Assembly: GCA_029247265.1 (NCBI GenBank)
Contig: JAQWLN010000212.1
Span: 1 to 41,333, forward strand
DNA: 41,333 nt
Direction: 5' to 3'
Source: Fuerstiella sp.
GTDB taxonomy: Bacteria; Planctomycetota; Planctomycetia; Planctomycetales; Planctomycetaceae
The position numbers and the translations under genes were made by a program. Positions 18,265 to 27,555 of this stretch are shown piece after piece (the first letter of the stretch is position 1; each line of letters starts with the position of its first letter). The notes below the pieces were generated by a model. The model was not told where the DNA came from. It searched no databases and worked only from the letters and a program-made list of their open reading frames with translations.

Positions 18265-19185
18265 CTATTTTTTTCCGGTAAACACGTGGCCAGTTGCCTT
18301 CGTTTCCACGGAATAAAGCGATTTGCGTGCGGTCAGGAATAATGTGTTGCGATTCCTGCCGCCGAAAGCAACGTTGGCTGGATGTTCGGGAAGCTGGATG
18401 ATGCCGAGCTGTTTTCCGGTTGGGTCGAAGATCTGCAGGCCGAGTGCTGAAGTGATGTACAGATTTCCGCTCGTGTCAATCGTCAGTCCGTCGCCTCCTG
18501 TGTTGTCCTTGCCTTCCGGCTGAGTCAGCTCACAGAACACCTTGCCGGCACCCGTCTTTCCCGGCGACATGACCGGATACGACCACATCTGTTTTTCCAT
18601 GCTGGGGATCACGTACAGCGTCTTTTCGTCCGGAGACAGGATCACGCCGTTTGGTGCAGTCCGATCTTCGATCAGCCGCGTCACCTTCCCGTCGGGAGCT
18701 CGATAGTAGACTGCCTCTTTGCCCTGAGGCCATGGGTCAGGTGCGCGGTAGCGGGGATCAGTGAAATAGATGCCACCCGTGCTGTCGATGACAAGGTCAT
18801 TGGGGGCGTTAAATCTGGCGCCCTTGTATTCTGTGGCCAGTGATGTTTCCTTTCCTGTGATCAGATCGTACTCCTTCAGTTGCCCATCCATTTCACAGGC
18901 CAGCAATCGACTGCCGACCACCATCAAGCCGTTACAGTGTCCGGACGGTTCGGCGAAGACTGACAGAGTTCCTTTGGCGTCGCGCTTGTGGATTCGGCTA
19001 TTTGGAATATCAGTGAAGTACAGATTTCCGGCGGCATCCGAGGCTGGCCCTTCAGTGAAGGCAAAATCTGTATTCAGACGCTGCACCTTGCCAACAGACC
19101 CAATTCCGGGGATTTCATCCGCCAGACACGTCGGAGCGATGGCAATCATTGCCAGCACGCAGCACGAAGGACAAATTCTTGACAT
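18265..19185 (-). CDS. Secreted SMP-30/gluconolactonase-family lactonase
   Basis: The frame opens at 19353, but the ATG at 19185 (MSRICPSCCVLAMIAIAPTCLA) gives a signal peptide directly, so that start is chosen (306 aa). The body is a six-bladed beta-propeller of the SMP-30/gluconolaconase/LRE type: FTEGPASDAAGNLYFTD (metal Glu), GHCNGLMV, FNAPNDLVIDSTGGIYFTDPRY (Asn and Asp metal ligands), APNGVILSPDEKTLYV, and a final TGGDGLTIDTSGNLYIT. These enzymes open sugar lactones with a divalent metal and are exported in planctomycetes. All expected ligand motifs are present. It stands alone on the minus strand and converges with the SGNH hydrolase gene. Confidence 0.9.
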   Translation of the reverse strand: MSRICPSCCVLAMIAIAPTCLADEIPGIGSVGKVQRLNTDFAFTEGPASDAAGNLYFTDIPNSRIHKRDAKGTLSVFAEPSGHCNGLMVVGSRLLACEMDGQLKEYDLITGKETSLATEYKGARFNAPNDLVIDSTGGIYFTDPRYRAPDPWPQGKEAVYYRAPDGKVTRLIEDRTAPNGVILSPDEKTLYVIPSMEKQMWSYPVMSPGKTGAGKVFCELTQPEGKDNTGGDGLTIDTSGNLYITSALGLQIFDPTGKQLGIIQLPEHPANVAFGGRNRNTLFLTARKSLYSVETKATGHVFTGKK

Positions 19186-19803
19186 AAGTTGACTCGCCAA
19201 AGTGTGTTCTGTCTGTATTAGAGTGACGGGAGTACTCGCCTTACGCCCATCATTTCCGCGAATCCCTGGATTATCAAGCGTTTGCCAGTCTGGCATTGAT
19301 CGTTGCCGCAAGGAAAATGCCCATCGCCAAAGAGACAGAACGTGAGTTGCCAAGCCGTGAACGCCCCGGTTTCACCCGCAAACGCATGTGATTTTTCTTA
19401 ATCTGGCGGGCCTGAGAGTGGGCAGCCAGATCACTTTCCGGCAACGCTGACACTGATATCAGGCCGCCCGAGTCGTTTGTGAAGGTGTCCTGGTATTGGG
19501 CATATGGTCAAATGAGGAAGGATTTGACAGCGTTTTGCGGTTTTACCTGTATAGAACGGGCTGACACGCCGATCATTCCGAGATCTCGATTGATCGAGAG
19601 GCAGACAGCGGTACAATCCGCTGCTTCGAAAGTGGAATCATTGTGGTTTCGCCTTTTTTTGGTTGGTCCATTCCGTCGTTTCAGGGCTTCAGAGGCCATT
19701 TGTCGACATCCGTATCCGGACTTTGTTGACGAGTCGTTCACTGATCACCCCGTCGGATGGCCTGCGGCGCATTGTTGCCGCATCAGTAAAGTACAGTTTT
19801 AAG
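19186..19803. other. Divergent intergenic region upstream of rpsO (618 bases)
   Basis: Contains the leader of rpsO and the promoter side of the lactonase gene. A stem of ATCTGGC/GCCAGAT (19401-19431), with extra pairing outside it (GTGAT/ATCAC), is visible with no U-run. A promoter-like pair is listed separately. No tRNA or riboswitch core was found. The long leader of about 250 bases before rpsO could carry S15 autoregulation, but I cannot show it. Confidence 0.4.
19524..19555 (+). promoter_or_regulatory. Sigma-70-like promoter candidate for rpsO
   Basis: A perfect -35 box TTGACA (19524-19529) is followed after 18 bases by TGTATA (19548-19553), or after 20 bases by TATAGA. Its position about 250 bases ahead of rpsO fits a housekeeping promoter with a long leader. 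Planctomycete consensus use is assumed, not shown. Confidence 0.45.
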
Positions 19804-20073
19804 ATGGCAATATCATCAGAGGTGAAGCAGCAGCTTCGCAAAGACTTTGGACAGAGCGATAACGACACCGGATCACCGCAGATTCAGGTCGCCTGCCTTA
19901 CTCATCAGATCAATGTTCTCACCGAACACTTGCGGGCCAACAAAAAGGATCACTCTTCCCGACGTGGTCTGCTTCGGATGGTCAGTCGCCGTCGCCGGCA
20001 TCTGGATTACCTGAAGAACACAGCCCCGGATCAGTATCTGGAAATGTTGAGTCGTCTCGGGATTCGAAAGTAA
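19804..20073 (+). CDS. rpsO: 30S ribosomal protein S15
   Basis: 89 aa, the exact usual length. S15 binds 16S rRNA early in assembly of the small subunit platform and contacts 23S rRNA. The start at the ATG at 19804 gives MAISSEVKQQLRKDFG, a standard S15 N-terminus. The conserved core TGSPQIQVACLTHQINVLTEHL, the HSSRRGLLRMVSRRRRHLDYL rRNA-binding segment and the terminal LGIRK are all present. It is followed by a strong terminator and then, after about 540 bases, by pnp, an order common in bacteria. Confidence 0.97.
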   Translation: MAISSEVKQQLRKDFGQSDNDTGSPQIQVACLTHQINVLTEHLRANKKDHSSRRGLLRMVSRRRRHLDYLKNTAPDQYLEMLSRLGIRK

Positions 20074-20081
20074 CAAGTTAC

Positions 20082-20118
20082 GGCGTTGGTTTCCTGAGAA
20101 ACCAACGCCTGTTTTGTT
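20082..20118 (+). terminator. Rho-independent terminator of rpsO
   Basis: A perfect 12-base-pair stem (GGCGTTGGTTTC against GAAACCAACGCC, loop CTGA, 20082-20109) is followed at once by TGTTTTGTT. It starts nine bases after the rpsO stop. This is the clearest intrinsic terminator in the window and implies that pnp is largely expressed from its own promoter. Confidence 0.9.
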
Positions 20119-20653
20119 GGGCTGCAAAGTTGTTCGGCGCAGTCCTTTATTGTCAGGAGATCTCTGTAGCCGCGATCGACAGGACGTGGGCCGCGCTCTG
20201 ACAAGTGTCGTTGCGAATGAATTTGGTCCAGTGGGCTGACGTTCGTCGTGCTTGTTATCCGCAGTTGAGATCTCATTGTTTGTGGTTTGAATATTTCATT
20301 GTTTGTTTGACTGCTGCCGCAGGTTCGTAGCGGATTGCCGCCACCTGGGGTGACTTCAAATTGTCGGAATTTGCAGGCGTATTGTTTGACGGGTTGGAAG
20401 TTCGAAGACGTTGTTGACCCTCAACGCGTGTCTGGTGTGGTTAAGAATGTGTCATTGGTCGGAGCGTCCTGTTCTGACCCCTTTGCGGCTGGAAGCCCTG
20501 ACACTAACCACCGAAGAATGCGTGATCTCGCAGACCACCTACGGTCGGCGGCTTGCTGTTTTGATGTCGTGAAGTTGCTGCACGTGCTGAAAATCTGACT
20601 TTCGAACCGCGATCAGTGGTTGCTACTCCGGTATACCCGGGTAAGGATTGATC
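20119..20653 (+). other. Long leader or promoter region of pnp (535 bases)
   Basis: No convincing gene is present; the open frame of 87 codons at 20335-20598 lacks protein-like features. The region is T-rich in the middle (20270-20310). It contains a GGTATACC palindrome at about 20630-20637, just ahead of the pnp ribosome binding site. In other bacteria pnp mRNA leaders are structured and autoregulated by PNPase itself, so a structured leader here is plausible but not demonstrated. Confidence 0.4.
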
Positions 20654-22786
20654 GTGAAGAAAGTTACTGTTGAGTGTGAATTCGGAGGCCGTAAGCTATC
20701 ACTGACCTCCGGTGAAATGGCCAAGCAGGCCAGTGGTGCCGTATTGATTCAATACGGCGAAACCAGCGTATTTGTAGCTGCACAGACGGGGCCGTCCCGT
20801 CCTGGTACGAACTTCTTTCCGCTGACCGTCGACTACCGCGAACGTCTTGCCGCCGCTGGCAAGTTTGCGGGAGGATATCTGAAGCGTGAAGGACGTCCGA
20901 CAACCAAGGAAATCCTGACGTGTCGTCTGACGGACCGTCCGCTTCGCCCGCTGTTTCCAAAGGGATACCGCGAAGAAGTTCAGGTGATGTCCAACGTGAT
21001 GTCATGCGACGGTGAAAACAACCCGGACGTTCTGAGCATTACCGGTGGTAGTGCTGCACTGCGGATTTCGGGCATGCCATTCAAGGGGCCCATCGCAGCC
21101 GTACGTATTGGCATGATCGACAGCAAGCTGATCGTGATGCCAACGGTTCAGCAGATGGAAGAAAGCAGCCTGGACCTGATTGTCGCGGGATCGAGCAAAT
21201 CGATCCTGATGATTGAAGGTTTTGCGGAGCAGCTCCCTGAGAAGGAAATGGGCGACGCCATCATGTTCGCTCATGACTTCATCAAGCAGTTGTGCAAGCT
21301 ACAGGAAGACCTCGCCAGCGAACTTGGCGTTGGACCCGCGGAGATTCCGGAACCCGCTTCAAATCCGTTTGAGGCGAAGCTGGCGGATGCTTTCCAGAAG
21401 ATCAAGGACGCCAAAGCAACTCGCATGAAGCAGGAACGCGACGAAGCGCTGAGTGCTGTCAAAGCTGAATTGATCGAAAAACACTTCCCGGAAGAAGCTG
21501 ACGAAACATCAGATGGACTGACACGCGGTCAGTTCGGTGATGCGTTTTATAAGCTCGAAGCCAAGGCTGTTCGTGAACTGATTCTCAGCGGCACTCGACT
21601 GGACGGTCGTGGTCCAACGGATCTTCGCGGCGTTGACTGTTCAGTTTCCAACCTGCCACGAGTTCACGGTTCAGCTCTGTTTACTCGCGGTGAAACGCAG
21701 TCGCTGGCGACAATTACGCTGGGATCACCGCGCGATAAACAACGCTCGGACGGATTGTTTGGTGAATTCACTGACCGGTTCATGCTGCACTATTATTTCC
21801 CATCGTTTTCTGTCGGCGAATGTCGTCCGATTCGAGGGCCAGGGCGTCGCGAAATCGGCCATGGTTGCCTGGCAGAACGGTCGCTGGCATCTGTGATTCC
21901 TTCGGATGAAAAGTTTCCGTACACCATTCGGGTGATTTCGGACATTCTTGAGTCCAACGGAAGCAGTTCAATGGCGTCTGTGTGCAGTGCTACTCTGGGA
22001 CTTATGGATGCAGGTGTACCGATTCTGCAACCGGTCGCAGGTATCTCGATCGGTATCGTCGACGAAGGTGATAAGTGGACGTTGCTGACCGATATTATGG
22101 GAGACGAAGATCACTTCGGCGACATGGACTTCAAGGTTGCCGGAACTGGTCGGGGCATCACGGGTATTCAGCTGGACCTCAAGAATGAAGGGATTAGTGA
22201 AGAGATCATTCGAGCGACGCTGGATCAGGCATTGAAGGCTCGAAAGGATCTGCTTCGCGAAATGCTGAGTGCCATCCGTCGTCCGCGTGCAAGTGTTTCG
22301 GAATCTGCTCCGAAGCTGGTGCAAACGTCCATCAATCCGGAGAAAATCGGTCTTCTGATCGGCCCTGGCGGCAAGACGATTCGAGCCATCCAGGAAGAAT
22401 CCGGTGCAACGATCGACATTCAGGAAGACGGCGTCGTGACGATTTCTGCTGAAAACGGGGCTGCCGCCGATGCCGCGCTGGCTCGTATTGAAGCACTGAC
22501 TGAAGATATTCAGCCTGGTCGCGTTTATACGGGCAAGGTTACGTCAGTCAAAGACTTCGGGGCTTTCATCGAAATCGCACCTGGCAAAGACGGACTTTGT
22601 CACATCAGCGAACTTTCTGATGGCTTTATCAAGAACGTCAGCGAAGTCTGCAAGGTTGGTGACGTTATGGAAGTCAAGGTGATCGCTGTCGACGATCAGA
22701 ATCGAGTGAAGTTGTCTCGCAAAGCTGTCCTCGCAGAAGCCGGTGGCAGTGATGCAAAAGACGAAACTGAATTCGAAGACGACTAG
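20654..22786 (+). CDS. pnp: Polyribonucleotide nucleotidyltransferase (PNPase), GTG start
   Basis: 3'-to-5' phosphorolytic exoribonuclease, core of the RNA degradation machinery. The frame could open at a TTG at 20648, but the GTG at 20654 sits about six bases after AAGGA and is preferred (710 aa). Two RNase PH domains are separated by an alpha-helical linker. The first contains KREGRPTTKEILTCRLTDRPLRPLF. The second contains TRGETQSLATITLGSPRD, then GRREIGHGCLAER and the metal-site DEDHFGDMDFKVAGT. A KH domain follows (LLIGPGGKTIRAIQEE), then an S1 domain (GKVTSVKDFGAFIEIAPGKDGLCHISEL). It ends in a short acidic tail. Length and domain order are normal. Confidence 0.97.
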   Translation: MKKVTVECEFGGRKLSLTSGEMAKQASGAVLIQYGETSVFVAAQTGPSRPGTNFFPLTVDYRERLAAAGKFAGGYLKREGRPTTKEILTCRLTDRPLRPLFPKGYREEVQVMSNVMSCDGENNPDVLSITGGSAALRISGMPFKGPIAAVRIGMIDSKLIVMPTVQQMEESSLDLIVAGSSKSILMIEGFAEQLPEKEMGDAIMFAHDFIKQLCKLQEDLASELGVGPAEIPEPASNPFEAKLADAFQKIKDAKATRMKQERDEALSAVKAELIEKHFPEEADETSDGLTRGQFGDAFYKLEAKAVRELILSGTRLDGRGPTDLRGVDCSVSNLPRVHGSALFTRGETQSLATITLGSPRDKQRSDGLFGEFTDRFMLHYYFPSFSVGECRPIRGPGRREIGHGCLAERSLASVIPSDEKFPYTIRVISDILESNGSSSMASVCSATLGLMDAGVPILQPVAGISIGIVDEGDKWTLLTDIMGDEDHFGDMDFKVAGTGRGITGIQLDLKNEGISEEIIRATLDQALKARKDLLREMLSAIRRPRASVSESAPKLVQTSINPEKIGLLIGPGGKTIRAIQEESGATIDIQEDGVVTISAENGAAADAALARIEALTEDIQPGRVYTGKVTSVKDFGAFIEIAPGKDGLCHISELSDGFIKNVSEVCKVGDVMEVKVIAVDDQNRVKLSRKAVLAEAGGSDAKDETEFEDD

Positions 22787-22812
22787 TTCTTTGTCGTTGA
22801 CCAAGTGAGGAT

Positions 22813-22879
22813 GTGTGTGCCACTGGCTTTGCCGGTGTTTCGTGAGCTTCAGGACACTGGTGTAGCCAGTGGCACACAC
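22813..22879. repeat. Inverted-repeat element after pnp
   Basis: Perfect 16-base inverted repeats, GTGTGTGCCACTGGCT (22813-22828) and its complement (22864-22879), enclose a 35-base centre. Each arm also forms its own hairpin with the adjoining centre: CACTGGC/GCCGGTG on the left and CACTGG/CCAGTG on the right. The element can therefore fold either as one long stem or as two short ones, a design typical of extragenic palindromic repeats. It starts 26 bases after the pnp stop and might also end or protect that transcript. Confidence 0.75.
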
Positions 22880-22955
22880 CAAGACGTAGCTGACTTTGTG
22901 ATAAGGTCTGCGGCAACGGTCTTCGGATCGTTGTTCAGTTTGTTGTTACGGCTTC

Positions 22956-22981
22956 CCTTCTCTCGCCAGTGGGAGAGAAGG
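22956..22981. repeat. Hairpin upstream of the histidine kinase gene
   Basis: CCTTCTCTC (22956-22964) pairs perfectly with GAGAGAAGG (22973-22981) across an 8-base loop. No U-run follows on the plus strand. It lies about 65 bases before the kinase start and may be another extragenic repeat or a regulatory structure. Confidence 0.45.
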
Positions 22982-23044
22982 TGACAGGGCACGCGGCGTG
23001 CGTCACCAGAGACCGAGCGTTCGGACGTCAGGAATTCAGCCATA

Positions 23045-23767
23045 ATGACCTCAGCGCTGAACACCAACGAACGCGAACGCCTGCAGGCTCAGAACACCGA
23101 ACTGGCAACTCTGGCAGGTGGTCTTGCGCATGAGATCCGAAACCCGCTGTCGACCATTCGGATGAACCTGGAGTTGTTGGCGGAGGATCTGGAGGAAGAG
23201 GATTCCGCTCGAGCTCGCAGGATGCTGGACCGTATTGGAAAACTGCAGAACGAGTGTCTTAGTCTGGAAGATGTTCTGAACGAATTCCTGCAGTTCGCCA
23301 AAGCCGGCCAGTTGGATTTGCAGGAGTGCTGCTTGAACGATGAGGTCGACGCATTTCTGGCATTTCTTACGCGTCAGGCAGAAGAGCAGGGTGTCGAACT
23401 TCGGCCTCACCTGGACGCGAATCTGCCCCCAGTCAGAATTGACCGAGCATTGATACGGCAGGTCCTGTCAAACCTTGCCAGGAATGCACTGCAGGCCATG
23501 TCCGAAGGCGGCACCCTGGAGTTTCTGACCATGGCGCGGGACAACGGAATCGCTCTTCAGGTCATCGACACAGGTGAGGGCATGGACGAAAAAACCGTTT
23601 CGAAGATGTTTCAGGTCTTCTTTTCGACTCGTTCCGGCGGCAGTGGGCTGGGATTACCAACAGTTCGGCGTATCATCGAAGCTCACGGTGGCACGATTGC
23701 CTGTGAAAGTGAGCCGGGCCGAGGCACTCGGTTCACCATACTTCTTCCCACAACCGTCGCATCGTAG
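23045..23767 (+). CDS. Short NtrB-like sensor histidine kinase
   Basis: 240 aa, consisting of little more than the catalytic core. The dimerisation helix carries the phospho-acceptor His29 in GGLAHEIRNPLSTIRMNLE. The ATPase domain shows the N box (LSNLARNALQAM), G1 (DTGEGMDE), the F box region (FQVFFSTRSGG) and G2 (GSGLGLPTVRRIIEAHGG). There is no membrane segment and only about 25 residues before the H box, so it is cytoplasmic and must sense through a partner or the short N-terminus. It ends 18 bases before a sigma-54 activator gene, so the two surely form a two-component pair. The signal is unknown. Confidence 0.92.
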   Translation: MTSALNTNERERLQAQNTELATLAGGLAHEIRNPLSTIRMNLELLAEDLEEEDSARARRMLDRIGKLQNECLSLEDVLNEFLQFAKAGQLDLQECCLNDEVDAFLAFLTRQAEEQGVELRPHLDANLPPVRIDRALIRQVLSNLARNALQAMSEGGTLEFLTMARDNGIALQVIDTGEGMDEKTVSKMFQVFFSTRSGGSGLGLPTVRRIIEAHGGTIACESEPGRGTRFTILLPTTVAS

Positions 23768-23785
23768 ACATTCATTCTTAAAGAA

Positions 23786-25204
23786 ATGGCTGACGACAAG
23801 AACGAACTCCCCGACCTCAGGTCAATCCCCGTTCGCGTGCTGGTTGTGGACGACGACGAAAGTCATGCGCAGGCAGTGGCTGAAAGTCTGGAACGCATCA
23901 ACTGCGAGTGCAAGGTGGCGGGCTCCGGTGAACTCGGCGCCAAGATGATTTCCGGCGAATCGTGGGACGTCGTTGTGACGGATCTTCAGATGGGAGAAAT
24001 CGACGGACTTGAGATTCTGAGTCAGTCCAAGGAAGAACTGCCGGACGCAGAAGTCATCGTGCTCACCGGTCACGGCTCGATTACCTCGGCCGTCACCGCC
24101 ATGCAGCATGGTGCGTATACTTATCTGACAAAACCACTGGATATTGGCGAACTTCGATCAGCCGTCGAGAAAGCATCCGCGCGATTACGTTTGATTCGCC
24201 GCAACGCGGAATTGCGGCGATCGCTGGAAGAACGCTTCGGTTTTGAAGGTGTCATCGGCAACAGCGCGCCAATGCACCGCATCATCGAAATCCTGAAGAA
24301 CGTTTCTCCCACGGACACAACGATTCTGATTCATGGAGAAAACGGTACCGGTAAAGAACTGGTTGCCAAGGCCATTCACCAGAACAGTCTTCGTAAAAGC
24401 AAACCATTCGTTCCACTGAATATTTCGGCCCTGCCTGACAGTATTCTGGAAAGCGAGCTGTTCGGTCATGAAGAGGGTTCCTTTACCGGAGCTGTCGGTC
24501 GTCGGATTGGAAAATTCGAACATGCCAATGGCGGCACATTATTTCTGGATGAAGTCGGCGAGACGCCGATGGACACGCAGGTGAAGCTTTTGCGCGTTCT
24601 GGAGGAACGCAAGATCACACGACTGGGCGCCAATGATGAACTGGACATCAACGTTCGTCTGGTAGCCGCGACGAATGCCAATTTGAAGAAGCTGGTTGAA
24701 GAAGGGAAATTCCGGGAAGATCTGTACTATCGCCTGAACGTCGTCAGCATCGAATTGCCTCCGCTGCGAGAACGTCCTGGCGATATTCCCCTGTTGATGG
24801 AACACTTCCTGAAGGATCTTTCCAAGAAAACCGGGCGCGAGGTCGAAGGATTCTCGCGGACCGCACGTCGAGCGCTTCTCAGCCATCAATGGCCCGGCAA
24901 CATCCGAGAGCTGCGCAATACCATCGAACGAATGGTAGTGATGGACACCGACGGGCTGCTGGATGTCGACGGTCTTCCCCCGGAAATCGCACCGCTCGCC
25001 GCAGATGAAGAGGCCTTGGCCGAAGGTGAAGGTGTGTCCGGCGCTGACTCGCTGATCGGTCGCCCGATGGATGAGGTCGAAAAATACTACATCCAGCGAG
25101 CGCTCGAACTGACCGACGGCAACCGCGAAGAGAGTGCTCGTTTGCTAGGCATCGGCGAAAGAACGCTGTACCGCAAGATCAAAGAGTACGATCTGCGGAA
25201 GTAA
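23786..25204 (+). CDS. NtrC-family sigma-54-dependent response regulator
   Basis: 472 aa. The receiver domain occupies residues about 17-130, with the acidic pocket VVDDDE (20-25), phospho-acceptor Asp66 in [10 protein letters not shown] and Lys116 in YLTKPLD. The AAA+ domain follows with Walker A GENGTGKE (184-191), the sigma-54 contact loop GSFTGA (231-236, a Ser variant of GAFTGA) and Walker B TLFLDEVG (251-258), then RLNV and [12 protein letters not shown] Fis-type helix-turn-helix lies at the C-terminus ([23 protein letters not shown]). It activates sigma-54 promoters when phosphorylated by the kinase encoded just upstream. All catalytic residues are present. Target genes are not identifiable; I saw no clear -24/-12 promoter in the window. 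Confidence 0.94.
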   Translation: MADDKNELPDLRSIPVRVLVVDDDESHAQAVAESLERINCECKVAGSGELGAKMISGESWDVVVTDLQMGEIDGLEILSQSKEELPDAEVIVLTGHGSITSAVTAMQHGAYTYLTKPLDIGELRSAVEKASARLRLIRRNAELRRSLEERFGFEGVIGNSAPMHRIIEILKNVSPTDTTILIHGENGTGKELVAKAIHQNSLRKSKPFVPLNISALPDSILESELFGHEEGSFTGAVGRRIGKFEHANGGTLFLDEVGETPMDTQVKLLRVLEERKITRLGANDELDINVRLVAATNANLKKLVEEGKFREDLYYRLNVVSIELPPLRERPGDIPLLMEHFLKDLSKKTGREVEGFSRTARRALLSHQWPGNIRELRNTIERMVVMDTDGLLDVDGLPPEIAPLAADEEALAEGEGVSGADSLIGRPMDEVEKYYIQRALELTDGNREESARLLGIGERTLYRKIKEYDLRK

Positions 25205-25495
25205 GGTGTACCGGTCGGCTGATCGCGGTATGCCCAATCTACCGGAAACAACCGGCTGGATGATTTCGTAACATGGGTATTCACCGGGCCGGGAAAGATC
25301 AGGGTTTCGCCGAACAAGCGGACATGGAACCGCTGGCGACCGCAGCTTACGACGTCAATGGACGTGCACGCTGCCGGTGTGTCCGGCACGATGTCCACCT
25401 GGGTTCCTGCAGGCTGACGGCCCGCACTACGAAAGGCCTCTTAAGCACAGGGACGTGATTCATCGGAGAGTCTGTTGGGTCGCGGGGGTTTCTGA
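25205..25495. other. Convergent intergenic region (291 bases)
   Basis: Between the sigma-54 activator gene and guaA, whose 3' ends face each other. A short hairpin (TGCCGG/CCGGCA, 25372-25388) may mark transcription ends. No gene, RNA or mobile sequence recognised. Confidence 0.35.
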
Positions 25496-27091
25496 CTATT
25501 CCCACTCAATCGTTGACGGCGGCTTTGAACTCACGTCGTAGACGAGCCGATTAATTCCGCGTACCGAGTTGATGATTCGCGTTGAAATGTGTTGCAGCAC
25601 TTCGTGTGGGAACGGATACCAGTCGGCCGTCATGAAGTCTTCGGATTCGATCGCTCGAATAGCGGCCACGTTTTCGTAGGTGCGGCAGTCACCCATCACG
25701 CCGACACTTTGTACAGGCAATAGTACGACGAATGCCTGCTGAATGTCCCGATACAGCCCGGCCGCATGCAACTCCTCGATCAGAATCGCGTCGGCTTCGC
25801 GAATGATTGCCAGCCGTTCCTCAGTCACTTCGCCCAGACATCGTACGGCCAGACCCGGACCGGGAAACGGGTGTCGCCAGACCATTTGTTCCGGCAGGCC
25901 GAGTTCCAGGCCCATTCGGCGAACCTCATCCTTGAACAGATCTCGGACGGGTTCAATCAGTTCGAAACCAAGTTCTTCCGGCAAACCGCCGACGTTGTGG
26001 TGTGATTTTATTGTGGCAGCTGGTCCGTCCGGACTGGCCCCGCTTTCGATCACGTCGGGATAAAGAGTGCCCTGGGCCAGGAACTTCGCGTTGGGAATCG
26101 ACTTGGCTTCGTCACGAAAGCAATCGATGAAGACTTTGCCGATGATTTTACGTTTTTTCTGAGGGTCGGAGACGCCGGCCAATTCAGTCAGGAATCGTTC
26201 TCGGGCATCAACAACGTGCAGGTCTGTCTTGAAGTGATCTGAAAAGTGTTCCTCAACCTGTTCACGTTCTCCCTTTCGCAACAGTCCGTTGTCCACGAAA
26301 ATACACGACAGTTGGTCACCGATGGCCTCGGATATCAAAGCGGCGACCACGGACGAGTCCACACCACCGGACAGGCCACAGATAACCTGGTCTGTACCAA
26401 CAAGTTCGCGGATCAGTTGTTTCTGTTGTTCAATCAAAGACGCGATTCGCCAGGATCCGGTGCAGCCGCAGATGTCCCGTACAAAGTTACCCAGCAACCG
26501 AGAGCCTTGTTCGGTGTGCGTGACTTCCGGGTGAAACTGAATGCCGTAAATGGGCAGTTCCTCATGCTGAATGGCGGCGTTCGGACAGGTTTCCGTGGCG
26601 GCGATCACGTTGAACTTTCCGGCCACTGTATCCACCTGGTCACCGTGACTCATCCACGCTGTGAATGTCTCAGGAATCCCTGCGAACAGTGCATTGACCG
26701 ATGTTGTCGAACACGGGGCTCGCCCGAACTCACGTGAATCGGCGGGCTGAATCCGGCCACCCAACGTTTGGCACATCAACTGCATGCCGTAGCAGATTCC
26801 AAGAACCGGGATTCCGAGCTCAAAAATAGCCGGATCCACTTTGGGCGCACCGTCTCCATAAACGCTGGCGGGACCACCCGACAGGATTAATCCCTTCGGG
26901 TTCAGTTCACGAATTCGTTTTGCCGTCAGGTCATGACGCACAATCTTGCAAAGCACATTATTGTCACGAACACGCCGGGCAATCAGTTGAGCAGTCTGAG
27001 AGCCAAAGTCCAGAACAAGGACGACATCATCCTGCTGGAAAGAGTTGACGCCGGCCGCTGAAGAGTTGTCAGCCGATGCAGATTCAGTCAT
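25496..27091 (-). CDS. guaA: GMP synthase (glutamine-hydrolysing)
   Basis: 531 aa, a normal length plus a short Ser/Ala-rich N-terminal extension of about 20 residues. It converts XMP to GMP using ATP and glutamine, the last step in guanine nucleotide synthesis. The N-terminal class I amidotransferase domain has SGGPASVYG, the nucleophile Cys100 in GICYGMQLM, and the triad partners His187 and Glu189 in QFHPEV. The ATP pyrophosphatase domain has the P-loop [11 protein letters not shown] (240-250), and the dimerisation domain ends with the standard [10 protein letters not shown]. Everything needed for activity is present. It stands alone on the minus strand. Confidence 0.97.
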   Translation of the reverse strand: MTESASADNSSAAGVNSFQQDDVVLVLDFGSQTAQLIARRVRDNNVLCKIVRHDLTAKRIRELNPKGLILSGGPASVYGDGAPKVDPAIFELGIPVLGICYGMQLMCQTLGGRIQPADSREFGRAPCSTTSVNALFAGIPETFTAWMSHGDQVDTVAGKFNVIAATETCPNAAIQHEELPIYGIQFHPEVTHTEQGSRLLGNFVRDICGCTGSWRIASLIEQQKQLIRELVGTDQVICGLSGGVDSSVVAALISEAIGDQLSCIFVDNGLLRKGEREQVEEHFSDHFKTDLHVVDARERFLTELAGVSDPQKKRKIIGKVFIDCFRDEAKSIPNAKFLAQGTLYPDVIESGASPDGPAATIKSHHNVGGLPEELGFELIEPVRDLFKDEVRRMGLELGLPEQMVWRHPFPGPGLAVRCLGEVTEERLAIIREADAILIEELHAAGLYRDIQQAFVVLLPVQSVGVMGDCRTYENVAAIRAIESEDFMTADWYPFPHEVLQHISTRIINSVRGINRLVYDVSSKPPSTIEWE

Positions 27092-27555
27092 TTCTGTCGT
27101 TCGCTTGTTCGGATCACGTGAGTCAAAGAAGCAACAAAGACCAGACCTCGTAACGAGATCTGGCCCATCAATACGGGTTCTAAGTTGATACCAATTTGCT
27201 GCGCAACCAGTAGAGTGACGGTTACCTTACCTGATGCCGGTTGGGCTCAACGCCACCGCAAACATCGGACCGTGCCGACATCCACTGACGGAATGGAAAT
27301 ATGGTTTTGAGAAGGGGGAAAGGAACAATGTTAACGACCGCGCCGCTCTATTCAAGAGATCAGTGTTAACGACATCCTGTCGCGGTCTCCGCGCGTCAGA
27401 TTCGTCAGGAATACCAATTTTTCACGCTGTTTTGCGTTCTTGAGGAGCAAACAGCAGTGGTCGGCCGCCAGTTTCCCAGCGGCATGTCGAATGGACCGTG
27501 TCAGACGGTTGGAATCTGAATTGAGGGTCATGCCCTCCTGAGGCAGACAGAAAGC
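27092..27555. other. Divergent intergenic region (464 bases)
   Basis: Upstream of both guaA and the prenyltransferase-repeat gene. Contents seen: an imperfect 10-bp hairpin CCAGACCTCG/CGAGATCTGG (27141-27163) in the guaA leader; a 10-base direct repeat TGTTAACGAC (27329-27338 and 27364-27373); and a small stem GAGGG/CCCTC close to the downstream gene's start. No purine riboswitch core, tRNA or gene recognised. Confidence 0.45.

Noticed and set aside
19395-19440. TPP-riboswitch-like CTGAGA motif
   Set aside because: Only the short CTGAGA string is present; the second conserved arm is absent and the downstream gene is rpsO.
27092-27240. Purine riboswitch or tRNA ahead of guaA
   Set aside because: A hairpin is present, but I could find neither the conserved purine aptamer loops nor a T-arm or acceptor stem.
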